Positions 21,797 to 31,193 of a stretch of 64,000 nt of DNA are shown one piece after another; positions within the stretch are counted from its first letter, which is position 1, and each line of letters starts with the position of its first letter. A model generated the notes under the pieces. It saw only the letters and a program-made list of their open reading frames with translations. It had not been told where the DNA came from and ran no database searches. The stretch covers positions 1,302,001 through 1,366,000 of the forward strand of contig NZ_LN831025.1 in assembly GCF_001457695.1 (NCBI RefSeq), given 5' to 3'. The position numbers were made by a program, and so were the translations under genes. This DNA comes from Campylobacter jejuni (GTDB lineage: Bacteria; Campylobacterota; Campylobacteria; Campylobacterales; Campylobacteraceae).

Positions 21797-22712
21797 CATT
21801 CTCTCCTAAATTAATTTGTTCAAACATAATGTTTTTAAAATCTTCCATCAAAGGTGCTTTAACAAAAATTTGCTCTTTGGTTTTTGGATGGATAAAATAC
21901 AAAAAATAAGCATGCAACATTATCCTACAATCATACTTACCCTTATAACCATACAAACTATCGCCTAAAATATGGCGATTTAAACTAGCCAAATGCGCTC
22001 TAATTTGATGAGTTCTTCCTGTAAAAAGCTTAGCAGCCATCAAAGTTAAATTTTCAGTTTTTACTACATTTATAAAAGCTGATTTTGCGTTTTTACTGAA
22101 TTTATTTTCCTTATCTATGGCTATTTTTTTAATAGCATTAGAAGGCGAACGCATTAAAAATTTTTCTACTATAATTTTATCTTCTTTTAGTGGCAAATCA
22201 ATTAACGCAAGGTAAATTCTTCCCATGCTTTTATCTGCAAGCTGTTCGCTTAATTTTTGATGGGTGAAGTTATTTTTCGCTATCAGTATAGCTCCGCTTG
22301 TATCTTTATCTAATCTATGAACAAGACCAGCTCTTATCTCTCCTCCTAAATTTGATAAAGTATATTTTTTTTCTATTAACCAATCCACCAAAGTGGCATT
22401 TTTAACGCTACTTGCTCCATGAACGACTAAATTTGAAGGTTTATTTAAAACAAGCAAGTCTTCATCTTCGTATAACACATCAATATCAAAATCCACTTCA
22501 AACTGGGGTTTTATCCCATCACAAGGCTTTAAACTTATAATAGAAATAATATCACCATTTTTAAGCTTAAATGAATTTTTATCTTGAATTTTATCATTAA
22601 CCTGTACGCAATCTTTTTCTATAAGTAAAGCAATTTGATTGCGACTTTGGTTTAATTTTTTAGCCAAAAACACATCAAGCCTTGAATTTTCATCTACTAA
22701 AAAAGTTTGCAT
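21744..22712 (-). CDS. RluD/RluA-family ribosomal pseudouridine synthase
   Basis: This is a 322-aa enzyme isomerising specific uridines in rRNA (RluA/RluC/RluD group). An N-terminal S4 domain (about 1-60) precedes the catalytic domain with the motif VHRLDKDTSG (131-140), where D135 is the catalytic aspartate. LFTGRTHQIRAHLA is the second hallmark. The exact rRNA target (RluD-type helix 69 or RluC-type) cannot be settled by eye. Its 3' end overlaps flpA by 53 bp, a rather long overlap for coupled genes. Confidence 0.9.
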   Translation of the reverse strand: MQTFLVDENSRLDVFLAKKLNQSRNQIALLIEKDCVQVNDKIQDKNSFKLKNGDIISIISLKPCDGIKPQFEVDFDIDVLYEDEDLLVLNKPSNLVVHGASSVKNATLVDWLIEKKYTLSNLGGEIRAGLVHRLDKDTSGAILIAKNNFTHQKLSEQLADKSMGRIYLALIDLPLKEDKIIVEKFLMRSPSNAIKKIAIDKENKFSKNAKSAFINVVKTENLTLMAAKLFTGRTHQIRAHLASLNRHILGDSLYGYKGKYDCRIMLHAYFLYFIHPKTKEQIFVKAPLMEDFKNIMFEQINLGENDEKISLEFLLEFFNSFA

Positions 22713-22751
22713 TTTTTCCTTAGAGGTTTTGATAAATTTAAAATTTTAGTT

Positions 22752-22757
22752 TATAAT
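22752..22757 (+). promoter_or_regulatory. Putative -10 box (TATAAT) for rodA
   Basis: A perfect TATAAT in a T-rich run lies about 33 bp before the rodA start, in the divergent gap with the pseudouridine synthase gene. Campylobacter sigma-70 promoters usually lack a clear -35 and rely on the -10. This is by inspection only. Confidence 0.45.
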
Positions 22758-22789
22758 TATAGCTTTATATTACCAACTGAAGGCAAATT

Positions 22790-23890
22790 TTGTTTAGATT
22801 AGATAGAAGAATTTTAACTCATTTTGACTATATGCAACCCATTTTATTTTTACCCATAATTCTTATTTCATTTTTCTTGATCTTTGAAGCTAATCCTTTT
22901 TTAGCAGAAAAACAGTTTGTTTATGCCTGTGTGGGATTGTTTGCTTTTATGGTTTTTTTCTTCTTTCCCATAAGGAAATTTATTTGGATTATTCCTGTTG
23001 CTTATTGGATTAATATTTTTTTATTGCTAAGCGTAGATATTTTTGGGGTTGAAAAATTAGGTGCTAAAAGATGGCTTGAAATTCCTTTTACTCACTTTAC
23101 TATACAACCTTCTGAAATTTTTAAACCTAGTTTTATTTTAATGCTTGCCTATCTTATTTATCAAAATCCTCCTCCAAAAAATGGATACAAACTTAAACAA
23201 TTCATCAAACTTAGCTTTTACATCATCTTGCCTTTTTTACTAATTGCAAAAGAACCTGATTTAGGAAGCGCTATGGTTTTACTACTTGTTGGTTTTGGAG
23301 TGCTTTTTATCATGGGAGTTCATTATAAAATTTGGTTAAGTATTGTTATAGCTATAAGTGTTAGCTCTCCTATTATTTATACACATCTTTTAAAGCCCTA
23401 CCAAAAGCAAAGAATTCATGATTTTATTTCAGAAAAACCAAGTTATCAAGTAGCCCAATCAATGATAGCTATTGGAAATGGTGGTTTAACCGGAAAATCT
23501 CAAGATGAAGCTACGCAAACTCATTTTAAATTTTTACCTATTTCAACTAGTGATTTTATTTTCGCTTACATGATAGAAAGATTTGGATTTATTGGGGGAT
23601 TGACATTAATTATATTTTATATTTTACTTATTTTTCATCTACTTAGTTTAAATTATAAACTTAAAGATGATTATTTTGCTAGAGTTGCTATTAATTGTGT
23701 TGCATTATTTATTTTTATTTATGCGGCAGTAAATATCTCAATGACTATAAGTTTTGCACCAGTAGTTGGAATCCCTTTGCCTTTTTTTAGTTATGGTGGA
23801 AGTTCTTTTACTATTTTTATGATTTTTTTTGGAATTTTACAGCATTTAATCACTTTTAGATATTTTTGGACGGATATAAAGGCTAAATAA
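22790..23890 (+). CDS. mrdB: Rod-shape SEDS glycosyltransferase RodA (MrdB)
   Basis: This is a SEDS-family integral membrane peptidoglycan polymerase (366 aa, about ten hydrophobic helices), partner of PBP2 in cell elongation. Characteristic motifs are GAKRWLEIPF near the N-terminal third, IAKEPDLGSAMVLLLVG with the essential Asp region, and the C-terminal VGIPLPFFSYGGSS. The start codon is TTG at 22790, since no ATG gives the complete N-terminus FRLDRRILTHFD. It is monocistronic by position, with a promoter-like box upstream and a tRNA gene downstream. Confidence 0.94.
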   Translation: MFRLDRRILTHFDYMQPILFLPIILISFFLIFEANPFLAEKQFVYACVGLFAFMVFFFFPIRKFIWIIPVAYWINIFLLLSVDIFGVEKLGAKRWLEIPFTHFTIQPSEIFKPSFILMLAYLIYQNPPPKNGYKLKQFIKLSFYIILPFLLIAKEPDLGSAMVLLLVGFGVLFIMGVHYKIWLSIVIAISVSSPIIYTHLLKPYQKQRIHDFISEKPSYQVAQSMIAIGNGGLTGKSQDEATQTHFKFLPISTSDFIFAYMIERFGFIGGLTLIIFYILLIFHLLSLNYKLKDDYFARVAINCVALFIFIYAAVNISMTISFAPVVGIPLPFFSYGGSSFTIFMIFFGILQHLITFRYFWTDIKAK

Positions 23891-23913
23891 AATATTTTTA
23901 AGCATTAATAAGA

Positions 23914-23919
23914 TATAAT
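23914..23919 (+). promoter_or_regulatory. Putative -10 box (TATAAT) for the Met-type tRNA
   Basis: A perfect TATAAT lies 24 bp before the mature 5' end of the tRNA in the gap after rodA. That spacing suits a short 5' leader. Confidence 0.5.
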
Positions 23920-23943
23920 TTTATCTTTTAATTCAACTTAGGC

Positions 23944-24020
23944 GGATTTATAGCTCAGTTGGTTAGAGCAACCGGCTCATAACCGGTTGGTCGCAGGTTC
24001 GAGTCCTGCTAAATCCACCA
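23944..24020 (+). tRNA. tRNA with CAT anticodon (tRNA-Met type)
   Basis: This is a 77-nt cloverleaf with encoded CCA. The acceptor GGATTTA pairs perfectly with TAAATCC. The D-arm is AGCTCAGTTGGTTAGAGC, the anticodon stem ACCGG/CCGGT encloses loop CTCATAA (anticodon CAT), and the T-arm has GGTTCGAGTCC. The first acceptor pair is G-C, so it is not an initiator tRNA. Elongator Met is the likely identity. A lysidine-modified tRNA-Ile (k2CAU) cannot be excluded by eye. Confidence 0.93.
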
Positions 24021-24128
24021 TTCTACATATAAGCTATAGACTCTTTCTTTAAAATAATAATTTTTAGTTCTTTAAATATTTCAATCTTATATAAAAAAGT
24101 ATGTGATGTGATTTTTTGAAAGATAAAA

Positions 24129-24204
24129 TGGTGGTTAGAGGCAGAATCGAACTGCCGACACGCAGATTTTCAGTCTGCTGCTCTACCGACTGAGCTATCC
24201 AACC
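24129..24204 (-). tRNA. tRNA-Phe (GAA)
   Basis: This is a 76-nt cloverleaf on the minus strand with encoded CCA. The acceptor GGTTGGA pairs with TCTAACC (one G-T wobble), the anticodon loop is CTGAAAA giving GAA, and the T-arm contains GTTCGATTC. A possible -10 (TACAAT read on the minus strand, 24231-24236) lies about 27 bp upstream. It converges with the Met-type tRNA across about 108 bp of AT-rich sequence in which I see no gene. Confidence 0.96.
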
Positions 24205-24343
24205 ACAATGTTTGATAAATTAAAAATGTAATTGTATCTTTTTTTCTTTAATTTAAGTTTAAATACAAAAATAAAATTTTATTTCCCTTAAAGTTTTAAT
24301 AAGATAGAATACCCGCTTTAGATCATTATCAAATGGAAATTTT

Positions 24344-25687
24344 TTGAAACAATTTGGACTAGATAGACGAACTTTTAAAATTTTACTAGCTGGTTATATT
24401 ATTATTGCATTGTTTGGGGCTTTATTGCTACATTCAAGCTGGGCACATACAACTCCTATTGATTTTTTAGATGCCTTTTTTACAAGCACATCTGCTGTTA
24501 GTATGACAGGATTAGTAGTTAAGAACACTGCGGTTGATTTTACCTTAGCAGGGCAAATTATTATCTTAGTTTTGGTGCAAATTGGAGGCTTGGGATATAT
24601 GGGTATAGGTTTATTTGTTTATATACTCATACGCAAAAAAGTTGGTTTTAGTGCAAGAAATTTACTAAAAGAGTCTTTATTTTATCCATCAATGGATGGT
24701 TTATTTAAATTTTTTAAAAAGGTTTTGCTGTTCATTTTTACTATAGAATTGATAGGTGCTATACTTCTCACCATGCGTTTTGCTCTTGAAATGAATTTTA
24801 AGAAAGCTTTATGGTTTGGAATTTTTCATTCTATTAGTGCTTTTAATAATTCTGGATTTACTATATTTGAACATGGGCTTATAGCTTATAAACATGATAT
24901 AGCAATTAATCTTATTATCACTTCTTTGATTATTATTGGTGGGCTTGGATATTTTGTTTTGGTTGAATTATACTTTTTTCAAAGAAAAAAATTACAAAAT
25001 TTAAGCTTACATACAAAAATGGTTGTTGTTGCAAGTATTTTTCTTATTTTCTCTTCAACGCTTATTATTTTTGCTTTTGAATACTCAAATCCTCAAACTA
25101 TAGGACATTTTTCATTTTTCGATAAAATTTTAAGCTCATATTTTATCGCTATTAATTACCGCACAGCAGGATTTAACACCTTAGATATGGGACATTTACA
25201 TGATGCAAGCTTATTTTTTGGATCATTGTTTATGGTTATTGGTGGTGCACCAGGTGGAACAGCTGGGGGTATGAAAGTAACAACTGTAATGGTTTTATTG
25301 CTCTATGCTTATTGGAGTATCCGCGATGGAAGAGTTAGAATTTTTGGACATGAAATTCCAAGAGAAACTATATCTAAAGCTTTTATTATAGCTGTAGGTT
25401 CAGCTGTTTATATAGTAATAGCTGTTATTTTGCTTTCCTTGCTAGAGTCAAAATTTGATTTTATAGCCTTGCTTTTTGAAACTTCTTCAGCTTTTGCAAC
25501 CGTAGGAATTTCAGTAGGAAATGGTGGAACTTTATCTTTATGTGCTTTATTTAGTGATCCTAGCAAGGTGATTATCATCATTATGATGCTAAGTGGCAGG
25601 ATAGGTGTTTTTGCTTTTTTACTCTCGGTATTCAAACAAGACAAAGCTATTCATTTAAAATTCCCTGAAGGAAAGGTTAATTTATAA
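24344..25687 (+). CDS. ktrB: K+ uptake transporter membrane subunit KtrB
   Basis: This 447-aa polytopic membrane protein belongs to the Trk/Ktr/HKT superfamily of K+ translocating subunits. It contains the four degenerate pore-loop segments with selectivity glycines, for example SAVSMTGLVVK, SAFNNSGFTIF, NYRTAGFNTLD and SAFATVGISVGN. The start is TTG at 24344, following a weak purine run. Ten bases separate it from ktrA, so the two form an operon; KtrA gates KtrB in response to nucleotide binding. Confidence 0.93.
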   Translation: MKQFGLDRRTFKILLAGYIIIALFGALLLHSSWAHTTPIDFLDAFFTSTSAVSMTGLVVKNTAVDFTLAGQIIILVLVQIGGLGYMGIGLFVYILIRKKVGFSARNLLKESLFYPSMDGLFKFFKKVLLFIFTIELIGAILLTMRFALEMNFKKALWFGIFHSISAFNNSGFTIFEHGLIAYKHDIAINLIITSLIIIGGLGYFVLVELYFFQRKKLQNLSLHTKMVVVASIFLIFSSTLIIFAFEYSNPQTIGHFSFFDKILSSYFIAINYRTAGFNTLDMGHLHDASLFFGSLFMVIGGAPGGTAGGMKVTTVMVLLLYAYWSIRDGRVRIFGHEIPRETISKAFIIAVGSAVYIVIAVILLSLLESKFDFIALLFETSSAFATVGISVGNGGTLSLCALFSDPSKVIIIIMMLSGRIGVFAFLLSVFKQDKAIHLKFPEGKVNL

Positions 25688-25697
25688 AGGTAAAATC

Positions 25698-26348
25698 GTG
25701 AAAAATCTTAATTATGGAATTATAGGACTTGGAAAATTTGGCTCAGTTGTAGCAGATGAACTCATTGCTGGAGGTCATACTGTTATCGTTGCGGATAAAG
25801 ATGAGGAAGCTTTAAAAAGCATACAAAATCCTCCAAGCTATGCTTATATTTTAGATTCTACAAATATTTCAGCCCTAAAAGAAGCAGGCTTTCATGATGT
25901 TGAAGTTGTTATTGTTAGCATAGGAGAAAATGTTGAAAAATCAATCCTTACTCTTATGGCGCTTAAAGATATAGGTGTTAAAAATATCATTGCTAAAGCA
26001 ACCTCTAATATCCATGGTCAAATTCTTTCTAAGTTAGGTGCAACAAAGGTTATTTATCCTGAAAAAGAAAGTGCTAAAAGACTAGTAAAAGAATTTTTAA
26101 CTAAAGATGCTGATTATGAAGTTTTTGATCTTTCAGCAAATACTATACGAGCTATTAAGATCAATATAGATGAAAAATTAGCAGGAAATTCTTTAAAACA
26201 TGTAGCACAAAATATGAAAGTGATTTCTTATAAAAAATTAAATAGCGACTGGGAAATACTACCTGATTTAGAAACCACGACAGTTTATAGTGGAGATGTT
26301 GTAATACTCCTTGGAACAGTTAAAGAACTTAGAGAATTTGAACACTAA
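25698..26348 (+). CDS. ktrA: K+ uptake regulatory subunit KtrA (RCK domain)
   Basis: This is a cytoplasmic RCK protein (216 aa) that assembles as a ring on KtrB. The N-terminal Rossmann fold is shown by YGIIGLGKFGSVVADEL, with the acidic ribose-binding Asp in VIVADKDEEAL. The C-terminal half (about 135-216) is an RCK_C domain. Translation begins at GTG 25698, shortly after an AAAGGT run. The 3' end overlaps the convergent mqnA-like gene by 4 bp. Confidence 0.93.
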   Translation: MKNLNYGIIGLGKFGSVVADELIAGGHTVIVADKDEEALKSIQNPPSYAYILDSTNISALKEAGFHDVEVVIVSIGENVEKSILTLMALKDIGVKNIIAKATSNIHGQILSKLGATKVIYPEKESAKRLVKEFLTKDADYEVFDLSANTIRAIKINIDEKLAGNSLKHVAQNMKVISYKKLNSDWEILPDLETTTVYSGDVVILLGTVKELREFEH

Positions 26349-27016
26349 GCAAGATTTAAAGCCTTACAAGCCTTTACAAAACGCTTTAAGGCTGTTTTTT
26401 CTTTGGTAGAAATTTTATGATATATAACTTCATCTAAATAATATCTAACATCTTTTATATCTAAATCCCTTGTTTTGGCATAATTTTGCAGTATATAATA
26501 AGGAATTTTAATCTTTGTTTTTGGAAATTTTTTCAAAATTTGTTTATATAAAGCTTTTTTTTGCACACAAGAAAATCTAGCAAAAACAAAAGGCAATCCT
26601 GTTTTTTCGCGCCATTTTGCACATAAATCGATATATTTAGAAGGATCTTTTAGATAAAGCTTTAAAGCCTTATCGCCTATAATTACTTTTCCATCTTGTT
26701 TTAATACTTTAGCTAAAGCATTTGAAGTTGCTGAACTTGGATCTTTGGCATTTGATGTATTTTTTTCTACCAAAACACTTAAAACTCTTTTATTAGCACA
26801 AATACCCAAATCTAAATTTTTATATTTTTTTCTAGCACTTTCTATGCTTGAAATGATAGCTGCATCAATTCTTCTATAAAATAAATCTTTATTTAGCTTA
26901 CTTGGAACTCCTTTTTTATACTCCATACTTGCTTTATAACCATTAGGTAAGGGATATTTCTTAAGATATATATGTAAAGGTAAAAGATTAATATAATCAA
27001 TTTTTCCAAAAATCAT
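26345..27016 (-). CDS. mqnA: MqnA-like chorismate dehydratase, futalosine menaquinone pathway
   Basis: This 223-aa protein has the MqnA/MqnD periplasmic-binding-like fold. The N-terminal FGKIDYINLLPLHIYL matches the MqnA pattern (G-x-I-x-Y-x-N-x-x-P). VIIGDKALKLYLKD and WREKTGLPFVFARF correspond to the second lobe, where such proteins carry IGD-A and W-x-x-TGLPFVFA. MqnA converts chorismate to 3-enolpyruvylbenzoate, the first step of futalosine-type menaquinone synthesis, which Campylobacter uses instead of the classical Men route. The chain is a little shorter than the usual 270 or so aa. It lies 5 bp downstream of upp. Confidence 0.78.
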   Translation of the reverse strand: MIFGKIDYINLLPLHIYLKKYPLPNGYKASMEYKKGVPSKLNKDLFYRRIDAAIISSIESARKKYKNLDLGICANKRVLSVLVEKNTSNAKDPSSATSNALAKVLKQDGKVIIGDKALKLYLKDPSKYIDLCAKWREKTGLPFVFARFSCVQKKALYKQILKKFPKTKIKIPYYILQNYAKTRDLDIKDVRYYLDEVIYHKISTKEKTALKRFVKACKALNLA

Positions 27017-27021
27017 CTCTT

Positions 27022-27648
27022 TTAAAGAGTGTTAAACACTCTATCTCCTGCATCTCCAAGCCCTGGGATAATATAACCTTTTTCATTTAAACCTTCATCA
27101 ATACAAGCCACAAAAACTTCTACATCATCATGCATTTGGCTAAATTTTTTCAAACCTTGTGGAGCAGCAAGCATGGATATAAATTTTATTTTTTTAACTC
27201 CTTGGCTTTTTAAAAAATTACAAGCCTCTATAGCAGTCCCACCTGTAGCAAACATAGGATCTATAACAATAGCAGTGCGTTTTTTTGCATCTTTGGGAAG
27301 TTTTTGAAAATAAAAATCCGCCTTTAAAGTTTCTTCATTTCTTACAAATCCCAAAAATCCAACACTTGCATCAGGAATCATCTTAAAAACACTTTCAAGC
27401 ATTCCTAATGCAGCTCTTAAAATAGGACAAATCATAATTTTTTCATCAAGTTTTTTTACTGTAGTTTTTTGTATAGGTGTTGAAATTTCAATTTCTTTTA
27501 AAGAAAAATCTTTACTCGCTTCAAAAAGCAAAAAAGATGAAATTTCATCGATTAACATACGAAATTGAAAGGGCTTTGTCTCTTTAGCCCTTAAAATTCC
27601 TAATTTATGTTCGATCAATGGATGATTGATACAATGAATATTTTTCAT
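27022..27648 (-). CDS. upp: Uracil phosphoribosyltransferase
   Basis: This is a salvage enzyme making UMP from uracil and PRPP (208 aa, family length). The PRPP-binding loop is VIDPMFATGGTAIEA, and the uracil-binding C-terminus reads DEGLNEKGYIIPGLGDAGDR. Other family signatures are HPLIEHKLGILR and PILRAALGMLESV. The start overlaps the malic enzyme stop by 4 bp, and mqnA follows after a few bases. Confidence 0.96.
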   Translation of the reverse strand: MKNIHCINHPLIEHKLGILRAKETKPFQFRMLIDEISSFLLFEASKDFSLKEIEISTPIQKTTVKKLDEKIMICPILRAALGMLESVFKMIPDASVGFLGFVRNEETLKADFYFQKLPKDAKKRTAIVIDPMFATGGTAIEACNFLKSQGVKKIKFISMLAAPQGLKKFSQMHDDVEVFVACIDEGLNEKGYIIPGLGDAGDRVFNTL

Positions 27649-28880
27649 TTTAAGCTTTCAAAATAAGCTTTCTCGTTAAAATTTTTCACCTTAGCCACAC
27701 CATCTTTTACCGCAGCTGCTGCTACAGCTGTACTTACTGCAGCTTTTACTCTTTCATCAAAAGGTTTTGGTATAACATAATCTCTTCCAAATTCTAAAGT
27801 GCTTAGATTGTAAGCTTTTTTAACTGCATCACTTACAGAAAGTTTTGCAAGATCTGCTAATGCTTTAGCAGCGGCTACTTTCATATTTTCAGTGATTTTA
27901 CTTGCACGCACATCTAAAGCCCCACGGAAAATAAAAGGAAAACCTAAAACATTATTGATTTGATTTGGATAATCACTTCTTCCTGTTCCTACAATCGCAT
28001 CTTTTCTAAGTCTAGCTACATCTTCAGGCATCACTTCAGGAATAGGATTTGCCAAAGCAAAAATCACAGGATCTTTTGCCATGCTTAAAACCATTTCATC
28101 ATCAAGAATTTTTGGCGCACTAAGCCCTAGGAAAACATCAGCTCCTTTTAAAACTTCTTTTAAAGTCTTTTCCTTAGAATCAACAGCAAATTCAAGCTTT
28201 TGAGGAGTTAAATCATTTCTATCTTTAGAAATCACTCCTTTGCTGTCTACTAAAATAATATTTTCAACCCCTAAATTTCTATACATCTTAGCACTTGCTA
28301 TACCTGCGGCACCTGCGCCACTTACAACCACCTTAATGTCTTTAAATTTTTTACCACTTATCTCCATAGCATTCATAAGCCCTGCAGTTGAAATAATAGC
28401 TGTTCCGTGCTGATCATCATGCATTACAGGAATTCCTAAATCTTGCAAAGCTGCTTCGATTTCAAAACATTTTGGAGCAGCTATATCTTCTAAATTTATC
28501 CCACCCACAGTCGGAGCCAAAGCCTTGCAAAAATTTACAATCTCTTCTATACTATGAACATTAATTTCTATATCATAAGCATTTACATTTGCAAATTTTT
28601 TAAACAAACAAGCCTTACCTTCCATAACAGGTTTTGAAGCCTGTGCTCCTATGTTTCCAAGTCCTAAAACAGCAGAACCATCACTAACTATAGCTACCAA
28701 ATTAGCCTTATTTGTATAAGTATAAGCAAGCTCATTATCTTTAGCGATTTCAAGGCAAGGTTCTGCAACTCCTGGGCTATACGCCAAAGATAGATCATAA
28801 CTTGTAGCCATTGGCTTACTTGGTACAATATCAATTTTCCCACCTAAATGGTATTTTAAAGCTTCTTCTTTTAAATTCAT
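27645..28880 (-). CDS. Malic enzyme (malate oxidoreductase, decarboxylating)
   Basis: This 411-aa NAD(P)-dependent malic enzyme converts malate to pyruvate and CO2, an anaplerotic/gluconeogenic link in an organism living on amino and organic acids. The N-terminal [17 protein letters not shown], the metal-binding [17 protein letters not shown] and the Rossmann motif [16 protein letters not shown] are all present. It lacks the C-terminal phosphotransacetylase-like domain found in long MaeB proteins. Coenzyme preference cannot be called safely. It lies 1 bp downstream of gltX. Confidence 0.93.
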   Translation of the reverse strand: MNLKEEALKYHLGGKIDIVPSKPMATSYDLSLAYSPGVAEPCLEIAKDNELAYTYTNKANLVAIVSDGSAVLGLGNIGAQASKPVMEGKACLFKKFANVNAYDIEINVHSIEEIVNFCKALAPTVGGINLEDIAAPKCFEIEAALQDLGIPVMHDDQHGTAIISTAGLMNAMEISGKKFKDIKVVVSGAGAAGIASAKMYRNLGVENIILVDSKGVISKDRNDLTPQKLEFAVDSKEKTLKEVLKGADVFLGLSAPKILDDEMVLSMAKDPVIFALANPIPEVMPEDVARLRKDAIVGTGRSDYPNQINNVLGFPFIFRGALDVRASKITENMKVAAAKALADLAKLSVSDAVKKAYNLSTLEFGRDYVIPKPFDERVKAAVSTAVAAAAVKDGVAKVKNFNEKAYFESLK

Positions 28881-28881
28881 T

Positions 28882-30273
28882 TTATTTTCCTCTAACTTTT
28901 AAAAAATTTTCTATTCTTTTTTTACACTCATCAACCCCTAAAAATTCTAATACTTCAAAAATACTAGGACTTACCGCACTCCCTATTAAAGCTATGCGTA
29001 TAGGCTGAGCCAAATCTTTTAACTTTGCTTCTTTTTTTTCTAAAAAATCATTTGTAAAATCTTCAAAATCTTTACCTGTTTTTTGATCTTTAAGTGTATT
29101 AGCAAATGCTTGGAGCAATTCTAAATTATTTTTGTTAATAAATTTTTGTACTGCATTTTCATCATAATTTTGCGGTGCATTAACTATACTTTTTGCACCA
29201 TTGATAATATCATGCAAGGTTTTTGCACGCTCTCTTAATAAATCAAGTAAAAATCCTGCCTTTTCATAAACAGATAAATCAAAGCCAAGATCTTTAAGCT
29301 GACGGTTAATCTCTTCAAAAGGCAAAGTTTTAATATAATGAGCATTAAGCCATTCAAGCTTTTTAGCATTATAACAAGATGCGCTTTTATTAATATGATA
29401 AGGATCAAAAAGTTTTTTCAAATCTTCTAGTGAAAAAACCTCGTCATCGCCATGACTCCAACCTAAACGCACAAGAAAATTAAGCAAAGCTTGAGGTAAA
29501 ATTCCCATTTCTTTGTATTCCATAACATCAGTTGCCCCATGTCTTTTTGAAAGCTTTTTACCATCTTCTCCATGTATCATAGCCACATGAAAAAATTTAG
29601 GAATTTTAAAACCCAATGCTTCATAAAGCACAATTTGTTTAGGAGTATTTGAAAGATGATCATCCCCACGAATCACATCACTTACCCCCATTAAAGCATC
29701 ATCAATAACAACAGTAAAATTATAAGTTGGAGTTCCATCACTTCTTGCAATGATAAAATCATCCATTATATCCTCTGCTTTAAATCTCACCTCGCCTTTA
29801 ACCCCATCTTCAAAAACAATCTCACTGCTTTGAGGTGCTTTAATACGCACAACAGGCACTATACCCTGAGGTGGCGTGCCTGTAAATTCTCTATATCTTC
29901 CATCATATCTTGGGCGTTCTTTGGCGGCTTCTTGCTTGGCGCGCAATTCTTCTAATTCTTCTTTACTCATATAACAATAATACGCCTTGCCTTCATCTAA
30001 AAGCTTTTTGACATATTCTTTATAAAGATCAAAACGCTCTGATTGGTAAGTTACTTCTCCATCATGTTCTAAACCGCACCATTTAAAAGCTTCGATAATT
30101 GCTTTAGTAGCTTCTTTGGAATTTCTTTTTAAATCCGTATCTTCAATACGAAGTAAAAAATTTCCACCATTTTTTCTAGCGTATAAATAATTATAAAGAG
30201 CTGTTCTAAGTCCACCTATGTGCAAATACCCTGTTGGGCTTGGAGCAAAACGCGTTGTAAGTTTTTCGTGCAT
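28882..30273 (-). CDS. gltX: Glutamyl-tRNA synthetase (GltX)
   Basis: This class I synthetase has 463 aa. The HIGH-type motif is FAPSPTGYLHIGGLRTALYN and the KMSKS-type motif is GKKLSKRHG. RIEDTDLKR and VIDDALMGVSDVIRGDDHL are catalytic-domain signatures of the Glu/Gln group. Campylobacter and Helicobacter carry two GltX paralogues, one discriminating for Glu and one making Glu-tRNA-Gln; which this is cannot be told from this window alone. The gene is divergent from the SurA-like chaperone gene. Confidence 0.93.
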   Translation of the reverse strand: MHEKLTTRFAPSPTGYLHIGGLRTALYNYLYARKNGGNFLLRIEDTDLKRNSKEATKAIIEAFKWCGLEHDGEVTYQSERFDLYKEYVKKLLDEGKAYYCYMSKEELEELRAKQEAAKERPRYDGRYREFTGTPPQGIVPVVRIKAPQSSEIVFEDGVKGEVRFKAEDIMDDFIIARSDGTPTYNFTVVIDDALMGVSDVIRGDDHLSNTPKQIVLYEALGFKIPKFFHVAMIHGEDGKKLSKRHGATDVMEYKEMGILPQALLNFLVRLGWSHGDDEVFSLEDLKKLFDPYHINKSASCYNAKKLEWLNAHYIKTLPFEEINRQLKDLGFDLSVYEKAGFLLDLLRERAKTLHDIINGAKSIVNAPQNYDENAVQKFINKNNLELLQAFANTLKDQKTGKDFEDFTNDFLEKKEAKLKDLAQPIRIALIGSAVSPSIFEVLEFLGVDECKKRIENFLKVRGK

Positions 30274-30301
30274 TTTTTGCCTTTTCTTAAATTTTTATTG
30301 A

Positions 30302-30307
30302 TATAAT
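30302..30307 (+). promoter_or_regulatory. Putative -10 box (TATAAT) for the SurA-like gene
   Basis: A perfect TATAAT occurs 30 bp before the ATG at 30338, in the divergent gap with gltX. An AAAGG ribosome-binding site follows it. Confidence 0.5.
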
Positions 30308-30337
30308 GCGATATTTATACTTAAATAAAGGTTTGAA

Positions 30338-31153
30338 ATGAAAAAAATTTTATTAAGTTTTGCATTTTTTGCAAGTTTAGCTAGTGCAAATACCATTAAT
30401 GCTATAGCTGTAGTTGTAGACAAAGAGCCTATCACAACTTATGATATAGATCAAACTATGAAAGCACTTAAAATTGATAGAAATAAAGCTTTAGGCGTAC
30501 TCATCAATGAAAAAATGGAAATTTCACAAATGAAACAACTAGGTATTGTAGTCAATGATCTAGAGCTTGATGATGCTATAAATAAAATGCTTGCTCAAAA
30601 CAAAACGACTTTAAATGCTTTCAAAGCAAATTTAAAATCCAAAAATCAAAGCTATGAACAATTTCATGCAAATTTTAAAAAAGACTTAGAAAAAAGAAAG
30701 CTTTATGAAAAAATCGCAAGTATGGCAAAAACTGATTTTAGTGATGATGGAGCAAAAAAATTTTTCGAACAAAATAAAGATAAATTCACTTTTTATACAC
30801 AAATTAATGCAAATATTTATCTATCAAACAATCCTCAAACTTTAGAAAATATCAAAAATACAAAAAAAATAATCCTTAAACCACAAAATGCATCTTTAAA
30901 CACAAGTAATGCCGATCCAAGACTTTTAGGGCTTTTATCACAAATTCCTGTTGGAGGCTTTTCCCCTGTTTTAAATGGAAAAAATGGCTATGAACTCTAT
31001 GAAGTTAAAAGCAAAGATGGGGCACAAACTCCTGAATATGAACAAGTTAAAAATGAAGTTTTAAACGCTTATGTAAGCGAACAAAGACAAAATTTCATAC
31101 AGGATTATTTTGATAAACTCCGCTCTAAAATCAATATAGAATATTTAAGATAA
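30338..31153 (+). CDS. SurA-like periplasmic chaperone (Cj1289 family)
   Basis: This periplasmic chaperone of 271 aa probably assists outer-membrane protein folding. A cleavable signal peptide (MKKILLSFAFFASLASA) is followed by a SurA N-terminal-type helical domain (INAIAVVVDKEPITTYDID) and a parvulin-like region (about 135-235) containing LLGLLSQIPVGGFSPVL. The C-terminal helix returns to the chaperone core (DYFDKLRSKINIEYL). Locus position matches C. jejuni Cj1289, reported as a SurA-like chaperone related to PEB4. The parvulin domain is short, so prolyl isomerase activity is uncertain. Confidence 0.86.
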   Translation: MKKILLSFAFFASLASANTINAIAVVVDKEPITTYDIDQTMKALKIDRNKALGVLINEKMEISQMKQLGIVVNDLELDDAINKMLAQNKTTLNAFKANLKSKNQSYEQFHANFKKDLEKRKLYEKIASMAKTDFSDDGAKKFFEQNKDKFTFYTQINANIYLSNNPQTLENIKNTKKIILKPQNASLNTSNADPRLLGLLSQIPVGGFSPVLNGKNGYELYEVKSKDGAQTPEYEQVKNEVLNAYVSEQRQNFIQDYFDKLRSKINIEYLR

Positions 31154-31162
31154 AAATTACAA

Positions 31163-31193
31163 TTAAAATTTCCCTTTAATAGGGAAATTTTAA
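31163..31193. terminator. Bidirectional hairpin between Cj1289-like and accC
   Basis: This is a perfect 13-bp inverted repeat (TTAAAATTTCCCT, loop TTAAT, AGGGAAATTTTAA) between two convergent genes, overlapping the accC stop codon. A-rich and T-rich arms provide U-runs on either strand, so it can terminate both transcripts. Confidence 0.85.
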
